A stretch of DNA of 64,000 nucleotides from Thiolapillus brandeum (GTDB lineage: Bacteria; Pseudomonadota; Gammaproteobacteria; Chromatiales; Chromatiaceae): positions 1,364,001-1,428,000 of the forward strand of contig NZ_AP012273.1 in NCBI RefSeq assembly GCF_000828615.1. Direction: 5' to 3'. Both the position numbers and the translations under genes were made by a program. The notes under the pieces were generated by a model, which saw only the letters and a program-made list of their open reading frames with translations, had not been told where the DNA came from and did no database searches. Below, one piece after another: positions 57,261-64,000 of this stretch; position 1 is the stretch's first letter; each line of letters starts with the position of its first letter.

Positions 57261-57743
57261 TCAGGAAAGCTTTTTCTCCCAGAACAGGGCCTGTCCCAGT
57301 GCCGGGTCCAGCTCATATCCGGAAAAACCGAACTTCTCATAGGCCCTGCGGGCGATACGGTTGCCTTCCAGTACTTCCAGGGTCAGCTTGCAACAACCCC
57401 GGGCACTGGCGATCTCCTCCACTTTTTTCAACATGGCGGTGCTCAGCCCCTGTCCACGGTATTCCGGCAGCACGGCAACATCATGGATATTGATCAGGGG
57501 TTTGGCGCGAAAGGTGGACAAGGCCTGAAAACAGTTCACCAGCCCGGCGGGCCGTTCATCCACAAAGGCCAGGATGCTGAAAGCTCCTGGTTCGGTGGCC
57601 AGCAGGGGGAGGAGGGTGCTTTTGACATCCTCATCCAGCCCTTCACCACCCCCCATGGGGTCGCGGGCATAGGCGTCCAGCAGAAGGAGGATGGCCTGCT
57701 GGTGTGAAGAACGGCTGTAGTCGGCAACAAGGATCTCAGTCAT
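57261..57743 (-). CDS. GNAT family N-acetyltransferase
   Basis: A 160-residue acetyltransferase. The acetyl-CoA loop is LPEYRGQGLSTAMLKKVEEI, preceded by IHDVAVLP, and the C-terminal GNRIARRAYEKFGFSGYEL is typical. It lies tail to tail with the AI-2E transporter gene (1-nt gap), so any terminator must sit inside the coding ends. Substrate unknown. Confidence 0.88.
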   Translation of the reverse strand: MTEILVADYSRSSHQQAILLLLDAYARDPMGGGEGLDEDVKSTLLPLLATEPGAFSILAFVDERPAGLVNCFQALSTFRAKPLINIHDVAVLPEYRGQGLSTAMLKKVEEIASARGCCKLTLEVLEGNRIARRAYEKFGFSGYELDPALGQALFWEKKLS

Positions 57744-57948
57744 GTGAAGCTGGGGCGTTATTGGTTTGCGTATTATGGAGTGACTGGCGGCCTGTCAGGC
57801 ATGGGCAGATTTTGGGGATATCGTACCAGCCCTGCCTGGCATCAGATAGTGGTTTTATTTATCCACAAGGGTGGGCAGCCAGGGGATACAGTTGTCCAAA
57901 GTCTTTGCTGTGAAGGCGTCAGGTTGAAGCAATAGCGATGGCCTTCAG

Positions 57949-58728
57949 TCAATGCTCCAGCCGTTTGAAGGGATCCTGCCGGTAGTACCTGCGTAGCAGA
58001 ACATAGACGTGTTCGCAGTGGCGTTTCAGAGTTGCGGGCGCGGTAAAGAAATACTCGCTGAGGACCGCGAAGAATTCTGCCGGATTGGTGGCTGCGTAAG
58101 GGTTGATGCATTTGTGCCCGTGTTCCAGACGGCGCTGCAGATGTTCGTATGCCTGGCTCAGGGTGCTGCTCCATTCTTCGATAGACATGTCAGGATGCAG
58201 CGGCGGCATACCGTTGACGCGTCCATTGAGAGCGTCGAGTTTATGGGCGAATTCGTGAAGGATCACATGGCTGCCTGGGTGCCGCTGATAGCTGTCCCGC
58301 TGTACATCCTCCCAGGAAAGCACCAGAGGGCCGTTTGCCCAGGATTCGCCGCTCAGGGGTGGTGCCTGCTCATGAGCAATACCAAATTCGTCAGTGACGG
58401 TTCTTCTTACCTTGAATGCCCCGGGATAGACGATCAGCTCCTTCCAGCCGTCATAACAGGATTCATCCAGTTCCAGGGCCAGAAGCGACGCCTGTGCACC
58501 AATCACCGCTTTCATCTCCAGGCTCATGCTTAGCCCCTGTACTCCGTGGATCGCCTTGTCGTGCAAAAGCAGGGTGGTACGCTCCCGCAGACGCACGGCC
58601 TGGCGGACAGTGAGGTTGTGCAACAGATAGAGATCCCGGCGGAGTTTGCGCCACAGGTGATCGGGTAGGGCATGTTTGCGCAGGGTCTGCAGAGAACGGT
58701 AGCGTCTGATTCGGGAGAACATGAGCAA
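57949..58728 (-). CDS. mtfA: Zinc-dependent peptidase MtfA (M90 family)
   Basis: A 259-residue protein with the metallopeptidase motif HEFAH at 158-162 (VILHEFAHKLDALNGR) and the third-ligand region ATNPAEFFAVLSEYFF. This matches MtfA, which in E. coli binds the glucose-PTS repressor Mlc and has aminopeptidase activity. ATG 58728 or 58722 (MFSRIRRYRS) could be the start. It is divergent from ftsK. A 205-nt gap downstream shows no gene. Confidence 0.93.
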   Translation of the reverse strand: MLMFSRIRRYRSLQTLRKHALPDHLWRKLRRDLYLLHNLTVRQAVRLRERTTLLLHDKAIHGVQGLSMSLEMKAVIGAQASLLALELDESCYDGWKELIVYPGAFKVRRTVTDEFGIAHEQAPPLSGESWANGPLVLSWEDVQRDSYQRHPGSHVILHEFAHKLDALNGRVNGMPPLHPDMSIEEWSSTLSQAYEHLQRRLEHGHKCINPYAATNPAEFFAVLSEYFFTAPATLKRHCEHVYVLLRRYYRQDPFKRLEH

Positions 58729-58808
58729 GGCTGTGCGGGTATCGGGAATGGGGCAAGTATACTCCCCGCCAGGGAATATTGGACGGATTACTCCAGGGAA
58801 TGTACCCC

Positions 58809-58838
58809 TTGGGAAAATATTTGCTAAAATGCTATAAA
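58809..58838 (+). promoter_or_regulatory. Sigma-70 type promoter of ftsK
   Basis: TTGGGA at 58809-58814 and TATAAA at 58833-58838, 18 nt apart, lie in an AT-rich stretch about 35 nt before the ftsK start. Confidence 0.5.
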
Positions 58839-58871
58839 TATTTCACATAACCCATTGATTTTATATATACC

Positions 58872-61151
58872 GTGCATCAAACACTAAACAAACGGCTCAA
58901 GGAAGGCGCCTTTCTGCTGTTGTTGGCCATCAGCGCTTATTTTGTTCTTTCCCTGGCGACTTTTTCTCCGGAAGATCCCGGCTGGTCGTTTGTGGGGGCC
59001 AGGGAAGTTCCGGAGAATGCTGGTGGCCCGGTAGGTGCATGGCTGTCCAGTGTTTTGCTGACTCTGTTTGGCTACCTGGCCTATCTGGTGCCCATCATTG
59101 TTGCCTGGAGCGGCTGGCTGCTGTTCCGGGATCGGGAAGACAACAAGGAAACGGACTACCAACTGCTGATCTTCCGTTGGCTTGGTTTTTTCATCACCCT
59201 CATGGCGGGCAGTGGTCTGGCCACCATGCATATTACGGCGCAAACGGCATTGCCGGAAGGCCCGGGGGGGATTCTGGGAAAGGCTCTGGAGTCAGCCCTT
59301 GTGGGTGTGGTGAGTTCTGTGGGCAGCAGCCTGTTTCTGCTGACCTTGTTCATGGTTGGGTTCACCCTGTTCAGTGGTATTTCCTGGCTGACGGTAATGG
59401 ACGTGATTGGCGGGCTGGTGCTCAACGGGTTTCGCCGTCTGGCGGCCATGTTCAAACCCAAAAAACCTGCTGTGCCCAGCGCCAGGCAGATGAAGAAAGA
59501 GCGTTCTGAATCCCTCAAGAAAGAGAAGCAGCGCATCAAGAAGCGTCAGCCGCCCAAGATAGAAACAGAGGTTACCAGGGTTGTTCCCAGTATCAGGGTG
59601 GAGAAGGAAAAACAAATCCCTCTCATCCAGCCGGAACCCAATTCCGAGCTGCCCCCCCTGTCCCTGCTGGATGAGCCCCAGCACACCGAACACGGGTATT
59701 CCGAAGAGGCCCTTGAAGCCTTGTCCCGATTGGTCGAGCGCAAGCTGGAGGATTTCCGTATTGCCGTGGAGGTAGTGGCAGTGCACCCGGGGCCTGTGGT
59801 CACGCTGTTCGAACTGCAGTTGGCGCCAGGCACCAAAGCCAGCAAAATCAGCAACTTGTCCAAGGATCTGGCGCGCTCCCTGTCGGTGATCTCCGTACGT
59901 GTGGTAGAGGTCATTCCCGGCAAGTCCACCATTGGCCTGGAGATTCCCAACGAGCACCGGGAAATGGTGTATCTCAGCGAAGTGCTTTGCTCCGAGGCCT
60001 ATGACAAGTCCAAGTCACCTTTGACGCTGGTGCTGGGCAAGGACATTTCCGGTGGTCCGGTGGTAGCGGATCTGGCCAAGATGCCCCATGCCCTGATTGC
60101 CGGTACCACGGGCTCGGGTAAGTCTGTAGCCATCAATGCCATGATTCTAAGCCTTTTGTACAAGGCCAAGGCGGATGAAGTGCGCCTGATTATGGTGGAT
60201 CCAAAGATGCTGGAACTGTCCGTGTACGAGGGTATTCCCCATCTGCTGACCCCCGTGGTCACGGACATGAAGGAAGCGGCGAATGCCCTGCGCTGGTGTG
60301 TTGGGGAAATGGAGCGCCGCTATCGCCTGATGGCAGCCCTGGGGGTGCGGGGCATTGGTGGATACAACAAAAAGATTCAGGATGCCGAGAAAGCCGGGGA
60401 GAGCATTCCCGATCCCCTGTGGAAACCCGACCCCACGGGTTTGACGGAAAATGAACCCACGGAAGCACCGGCCTTGACGCACATGCCCTACATCGTGGTG
60501 GTCATCGATGAGCTGGCGGACATGATGATGGTGGTGGGCAAAAAAGTGGAAGAGCTCATTGCCCGTCTGGCACAGAAGGCGAGGGCCGCAGGTATTCACC
60601 TGTTGCTGGCCACCCAGCGTCCCTCGGTGGATGTGATCACCGGTCTGATCAAGGCCAATATCCCCACCCGGGTGGCCTTCCAGGTATCTTCGCGCATCGA
60701 TTCGCGCACCATTCTCGATCAGATGGGTGCCGAGCACCTGCTGGGTCATGGTGACATGCTCTATCTGCCACCGGGCAATTCCATTCCTCAGCGCACCCAC
60801 GGAGCCTTTGTCTCCGATGACGAAGTACACCGGGTAGTGAGTTTTCTGAAGCAGGCGGGGCAGCCCAATTACCTGGATGAGATCGTGCAGGAACCAACCG
60901 AGGCCATTCCGGGTCTATCACCAGAGGCCGCCGGGGTGGATGCAGAAGATGCCGACCCCCTTTTCGATGATGCTGTAAAGATCGTTACCGAAAGCCGCCG
61001 GGGTTCCATATCTGGTGTGCAGCGCCGCCTGAAAATCGGTTATAACCGCGCCGCCCGGCTCATCGAGGAAATGGAACGTATCGGCATCGTCAGTACCCCA
61101 GATACCAAGGGCAACCGGGAAGTGCTGGCGCCACCACCCGTAGAGGACTGA
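58872..61151 (+). CDS. ftsK: DNA translocase FtsK
   Basis: A 759-residue septal DNA pump. Four N-terminal membrane helices (about 10-175) are followed by a basic linker that is short compared with E. coli FtsK, and then the RecA-like motor: Walker A GTTGSGKS at 411-418, [16 protein letters not shown], and Walker [15 protein letters not shown]. The C-terminal gamma winged helix ([20 protein letters not shown]) reads KOPS sites. The start is GTG 58872 without a clear ribosome site. It moves chromosome dimers to dif with XerCD. lolA follows 2 nt after the stop. Confidence 0.97.
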   Translation: MHQTLNKRLKEGAFLLLLAISAYFVLSLATFSPEDPGWSFVGAREVPENAGGPVGAWLSSVLLTLFGYLAYLVPIIVAWSGWLLFRDREDNKETDYQLLIFRWLGFFITLMAGSGLATMHITAQTALPEGPGGILGKALESALVGVVSSVGSSLFLLTLFMVGFTLFSGISWLTVMDVIGGLVLNGFRRLAAMFKPKKPAVPSARQMKKERSESLKKEKQRIKKRQPPKIETEVTRVVPSIRVEKEKQIPLIQPEPNSELPPLSLLDEPQHTEHGYSEEALEALSRLVERKLEDFRIAVEVVAVHPGPVVTLFELQLAPGTKASKISNLSKDLARSLSVISVRVVEVIPGKSTIGLEIPNEHREMVYLSEVLCSEAYDKSKSPLTLVLGKDISGGPVVADLAKMPHALIAGTTGSGKSVAINAMILSLLYKAKADEVRLIMVDPKMLELSVYEGIPHLLTPVVTDMKEAANALRWCVGEMERRYRLMAALGVRGIGGYNKKIQDAEKAGESIPDPLWKPDPTGLTENEPTEAPALTHMPYIVVVIDELADMMMVVGKKVEELIARLAQKARAAGIHLLLATQRPSVDVITGLIKANIPTRVAFQVSSRIDSRTILDQMGAEHLLGHGDMLYLPPGNSIPQRTHGAFVSDDEVHRVVSFLKQAGQPNYLDEIVQEPTEAIPGLSPEAAGVDAEDADPLFDDAVKIVTESRRGSISGVQRRLKIGYNRAARLIEEMERIGIVSTPDTKGNREVLAPPPVED

Positions 61152-61153
61152 AT

Positions 61154-61774
61154 TTGAAATTGCACAGATTCCTTTTACTCCTGCTGATGCTATCCAGCAG
61201 CAGCCTGTTTGCAGGCGATGGCGCCCGGGCTCACCTGGATCGTTTTCTCGATGGTCTCGAAACCCTGCGTGCCGAGTTTGCCCAGGAGGTGATCGATACG
61301 GAGACCAACCAGGTTTCCCACAGTACCGGCGTCTTCTATCTGTCCCGCCCGAACCGTTTCCGTTGGGTGTATGAAGGAGAATATCCCCGTTACATCATTG
61401 CTGACGGCAAAACCATCTGGCTGGTGGAGGAAGACCTGCAACAGGTGAGTCAGCGTTCCCAGAAAGCGGTTTTGGAGGGCACGCCAGCAGGGCTCTTCGC
61501 CAAAAAGCTGGATCTGGACAAGGAGTTTGAAGTGAAGGATGTAGGGCAGCGCATGGGGTTGTCCTGGTTGCGCCTGCGCCCGCGCTCTGAAGACAGCCAG
61601 TTCGAGCAGATTCTGCTGGCCTTTGAAGGTGACAAGCTGTCGCGCATGGAGATGGCTGATCGTCTGGGACAGGTGACACGCTTTGATTTCTTCAAGATGC
61701 AACGCAATCTTCCACTCCAGGACAGCTTGTTCCGCTTCGTGGCGCCACCAGGCTACGACATCCTGGATCAATGA
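61154..61774 (+). CDS. lolA: Outer-membrane lipoprotein carrier protein
   Basis: A 206-residue periplasmic chaperone that carries lipoproteins from LolCDE to LolB. Start TTG 61154 (or TTG 61160). A signal peptide ([18 protein letters not shown]) precedes the half-barrel fold: [34 protein letters not shown] and the C-terminal [20 protein letters not shown]. Its end overlaps rarA by 4 nt (ATGA). Confidence 0.96.
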   Translation: MKLHRFLLLLLMLSSSSLFAGDGARAHLDRFLDGLETLRAEFAQEVIDTETNQVSHSTGVFYLSRPNRFRWVYEGEYPRYIIADGKTIWLVEEDLQQVSQRSQKAVLEGTPAGLFAKKLDLDKEFEVKDVGQRMGLSWLRLRPRSEDSQFEQILLAFEGDKLSRMEMADRLGQVTRFDFFKMQRNLPLQDSLFRFVAPPGYDILDQ

Positions 61775-63129
61775 ACACGGGAGACCTGTTTGCAGCGGAT
61801 ACCCTGGCAGGAAGGCCCCTGGCGGATCGCATGCGTCCGCGCAGTCTGGAGGAGTATCGGGGACAAACCCATATTCTCGGGCCGGGCAAGCCTCTGCGTC
61901 TGGCCATAGAAAAGAATCAGCTGCATTCCATGATCTTCTGGGGGCCACCAGGCACCGGCAAGACCACCCTGGCGCGGTTGTTGGCCAACGCCTCAGGCTA
62001 CGCGTTTCATACCCTGTCTGCGGTACTGGCCGGCGTCAGGGATATTCGTGCTGCGGTAGAGCAGGCCCGGCAGGTGCAGGCCGAAAGCGGGCGGGGAACG
62101 GTGTTGTTCATCGATGAAGTGCATCGCTTCAACAAGAGTCAGCAGGATGCTTTTCTGCCCCATGTGGAGGACGGCACCTTCCTGTTCGTGGGCGCGACCA
62201 CGGAAAACCCGTCTTTTGAGTTGAACAATGCTTTGCTGTCCCGGGCCCGGGTCTATGTGCTCAAGTCCCTGGCCGTGCAAGACCTGCAGGCGGTGCTGCG
62301 GCACGCACTGGAAGATGCAGAGCGGGGACTTGGCGGCCAGAACCTGGAAATAGCAGAAACGGATCTGCAGCAGATTGCCGAAGCTGCTGATGGGGATGCC
62401 CGCCGCGCCCTGAATCTGCTGGACAGTGCTGCCGGCCTGGCGGAGAACGGCCGGATTCTTCCGCAAACCATCCGCGAGGTATGTGCCGGCCAGGTAAGAC
62501 GGTTCGACAAGGGCGGAGAAGTCTTCTACGACCAGATTTCCGCACTGCACAAGTCGGTACGGGGTTCCAGTCCTGACGCAGCTCTGTACTGGCTGTGCCG
62601 CATGATCGATGGTGGCTGCGATCCCCTGTATATCGCCCGGCGGGTAGTGCGCATGGCTTCAGAGGATATCGGCAATGCCGATCCCCGGGCCCTGGAACTG
62701 GCCCTCAACGCCTGGCAGGTGCAGGAGCGCCTGGGCAGCCCGGAAGGTGAGCTGGCGATTGCCCAGGCAGTGGTGTACCTGGCCTGCGCAGCCAAGAGCA
62801 ACGCGGTCTATACGGCTTTCAAGGCAGCCATGAAGGATGCCCGTCAGACTGGCTCACTGGAGGTTCCCCTGCATTTGCGCAATGCACCTACCCGACTCAT
62901 GAAAGAGCTGGGCTACGGTAAGACCTACCGCTATGCCCATGATGAACCCGAGGCCTATGCCGCCGGAGAAAGTTATTTGCCCGGCGAACTCGAGGGACGC
63001 AGCTACTATGAGCCGGTACCCCGGGGGCTGGAGATACGCATCGCGGAAAAACTTGCCCATTTGCGCGAGCTGGATCGCGCCGGGGAGCGGGAATCGTCAT
63101 GCGACACTAGCTCCGGCCATGTAAAATAA
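61771..63129 (+). CDS. rarA: Replication-associated recombination protein A
   Basis: A 452-residue AAA+ ATPase (also called MgsA) related to clamp loaders and acting at stalled forks. Seen: [17 protein letters not shown], Walker [15 protein letters not shown], Walker [33 protein letters not shown], and the C-terminal tetramer domain with [19 protein letters not shown]. It overlaps lolA by 4 nt; crcB follows 22 nt downstream. Confidence 0.97.
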   Translation: MNTGDLFAADTLAGRPLADRMRPRSLEEYRGQTHILGPGKPLRLAIEKNQLHSMIFWGPPGTGKTTLARLLANASGYAFHTLSAVLAGVRDIRAAVEQARQVQAESGRGTVLFIDEVHRFNKSQQDAFLPHVEDGTFLFVGATTENPSFELNNALLSRARVYVLKSLAVQDLQAVLRHALEDAERGLGGQNLEIAETDLQQIAEAADGDARRALNLLDSAAGLAENGRILPQTIREVCAGQVRRFDKGGEVFYDQISALHKSVRGSSPDAALYWLCRMIDGGCDPLYIARRVVRMASEDIGNADPRALELALNAWQVQERLGSPEGELAIAQAVVYLACAAKSNAVYTAFKAAMKDARQTGSLEVPLHLRNAPTRLMKELGYGKTYRYAHDEPEAYAAGESYLPGELEGRSYYEPVPRGLEIRIAEKLAHLRELDRAGERESSCDTSSGHVK

Positions 63130-63151
63130 GTTTTTTCAGAGGGGAAGAGTC

Positions 63152-63526
63152 ATGATGCAGACACTGGCCATAGCTGCGGGCGGCGCCACCGGGGCGTTAA
63201 TGCGCTTTTGGGTGTCCACTGCCACCTATGCCTGGCTGGGGCGTGGTTTTCCCTGGGGCACACTGATGGTCAATGTCCTGGGCTCCTTTGCCATGGGCCT
63301 GCTTTACATTCTGTTCATCGAACGCCTGACGGCCGGTCCGGAACTGCGTGCGTTTCTGCTTATCGGTTTGCTTGGTGCCTTTACCACCTTTTCCACCTTT
63401 TCCATCGAAACCTTCAACCTTATCGAAGAAGCACAGATCGGCAAAGCCCTGCTCAACGCTGGTGGCAGCGTGATGATTTGCATCGCGGCGGCCTGGCTGG
63501 GAGTAATCGCCGGGAGGCAGTTATGA
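63152..63526 (+). CDS. crcB: Fluoride channel CrcB/Fluc
   Basis: A 124-residue four-helix protein that works as an antiparallel dimer to let fluoride leave the cell. Seen: GGATGALMRFWVS, the PWGTLMVNVLGSFAMGLL signature with its conserved Asn, and GLLGAFTTFSTFSIET with the Phe/Thr/Ser fluoride track. Site GGGGAAGAG precedes ATG 63152. No fluoride riboswitch is visible in the 22-nt gap. It overlaps the DUF190 gene by 4 nt, a common pairing. Confidence 0.96.
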   Translation: MMQTLAIAAGGATGALMRFWVSTATYAWLGRGFPWGTLMVNVLGSFAMGLLYILFIERLTAGPELRAFLLIGLLGAFTTFSTFSIETFNLIEEAQIGKALLNAGGSVMICIAAAWLGVIAGRQL

Positions 63527-63831
63527 CAGATGAAGTGACTATGGTGCGTATTTATTGCACCGAGGGTGAACGCAGGATCAAGCAGACTCTTGATTACCTG
63601 CACAATGAAGAACACGTAGCGGGAGTCACCGCCTTTCGGGGAGTTGCAGGCTTTGGCCGATCCGGTAAGATGCACACCGCTTCCCTGCTGGATCTGTCTT
63701 TGGACATGCCCGTGGTCATCGAGTTCTTTGACCGGCCGGACAAGATCAGTACCGTAGTGGAACACCTTAAAACCAAGCTGGAGCCGGGCCACCTGGTCTA
63801 CTGGCCGGCCCGCACCAACCTGAGCGACTGA
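63523..63831 (+). CDS. DUF190 family protein
   Basis: A 102-residue ferredoxin-like, PII-related protein. [31 protein letters not shown] and [20 protein letters not shown] are family signatures. DUF190 proteins are often encoded next to crcB, as here with ATGA overlap, and may sense or regulate fluoride export. Biochemical role is not established. Confidence 0.92.
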   Translation: MTDEVTMVRIYCTEGERRIKQTLDYLHNEEHVAGVTAFRGVAGFGRSGKMHTASLLDLSLDMPVVIEFFDRPDKISTVVEHLKTKLEPGHLVYWPARTNLSD

Positions 63832-63832
63832 C

Positions 63833-64000
63833 ATGCTGGATCCCAAACTGCTGCGCACCCATCTCGATCAAGTCACCGCCGCCCTTGCGCGGCGGGGCTA
63901 TGAGATGGATACCCGGAATTTCAACGAGCTGGAGGAACGCCGCAAATCACTGCAGGTGCGCACCCAGGAGCTACAGAATCAGCGCAACACCCTGTCCAGG
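63833..64000 (+). CDS. serS: Seryl-tRNA synthetase, N-terminal part
   Basis: 56 codons from ATG 63833 to the window end. [20 protein letters not shown] and the following [20 protein letters not shown] are the long antiparallel coiled-coil arm that binds the tRNA-Ser extra arm. The start is 1 nt after the DUF190 stop. The catalytic domain lies beyond the right edge. Confidence 0.95.
   Translation, partial: MLDPKLLRTHLDQVTAALARRGYEMDTRNFNELEERRKSLQVRTQELQNQRNTLSR

Overview
The window (about 55-58% GC by eye) is a stretch of gammaproteobacterial chromosome. The conserved gene orders leuC-leuD-leuB-asd-fimV-truA-trpF-trpB-trpA-accD-folC-dedD-cvpA-purF-metZ and ftsK-lolA-rarA-crcB-serS are typical of Gammaproteobacteria. 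A class GN-type sortase with its single substrate, a SulP plus SLC13 anion transporter operon and an FNR-type regulator would suit a marine or sulfur-oxidising lineage such as the Chromatiales; this placement is inference. No rRNA, tRNA or CRISPR array was seen.

Region by region. 1-1436 holds the middle of an MFS-PlsC (LplT/Aas-type) lysophospholipid transporter-acyltransferase on the minus strand. It has lost the first half of its MFS domain at the edge of a low-GC two-gene cassette (1448-2282: a soluble unknown protein and a three-helix membrane protein). 2283-2832 has no convincing gene but carries a chain of perfect hairpins. 2992-5618 encodes a VIT-vWA surface protein ending in LPQT-TM-RRRR and its dedicated sortase. 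5724-11955 is a metal and anaerobiosis cluster: a NifX-like protein, a TDT-family channel, an OprC-like copper receptor with a textbook sigma-54 promoter, an FNR-like regulator, a stand-alone sigma-54 activator and a TauE/SafE-like DsbD_2 protein. 12016-20535 has DUF4197, valS, a CsgG-SH3 lipoprotein and the overlapping set pcnB-folK-panB-panC (pcnB probably starts at AUU). 20560-26233 is a protein quality-control island (PDZ protein, three small heat-shock proteins, a Do-family protease, CbpA, CbpM) with two sigma-32-like promoters and a 286-bp MITE-like palindromic element. 26360-37514 has pyrC, a secreted probable beta-helix protein of unknown role, a SulP/SLC13 operon, the overlapping ubiA-bioA-rsmJ operon and an M48 lipoprotein.

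37760-57259 is the large biosynthetic block for leucine, aspartate-family amino acids, tryptophan, malonyl-CoA, folate, purine and methionine, interrupted by fimV/HubP. Many genes overlap by 4 bp (ATGA or GTGA), so translational coupling is likely. A second MITE-like inverted repeat element supplies the fimV stop codon. 57261-64000 holds a GNAT acetyltransferase, mtfA, ftsK, lolA, rarA, crcB, a DUF190 protein and the first 56 codons of serS.

The most notable points are: (1) the sigma-54 promoter and upstream palindrome in front of the OprC-like receptor, with a domain-reduced activator nearby; (2) an FNR homologue that keeps all four iron-sulfur cysteines at E. coli spacing but has Ser in place of the DNA-contacting Glu; (3) the low-GC two-gene cassette beside the truncated acyltransferase; (4) the one-substrate sortase pair; (5) the unassigned secreted beta-helix-like protein. 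Several of these are candidates for undescribed biology; none is proved by sequence alone.
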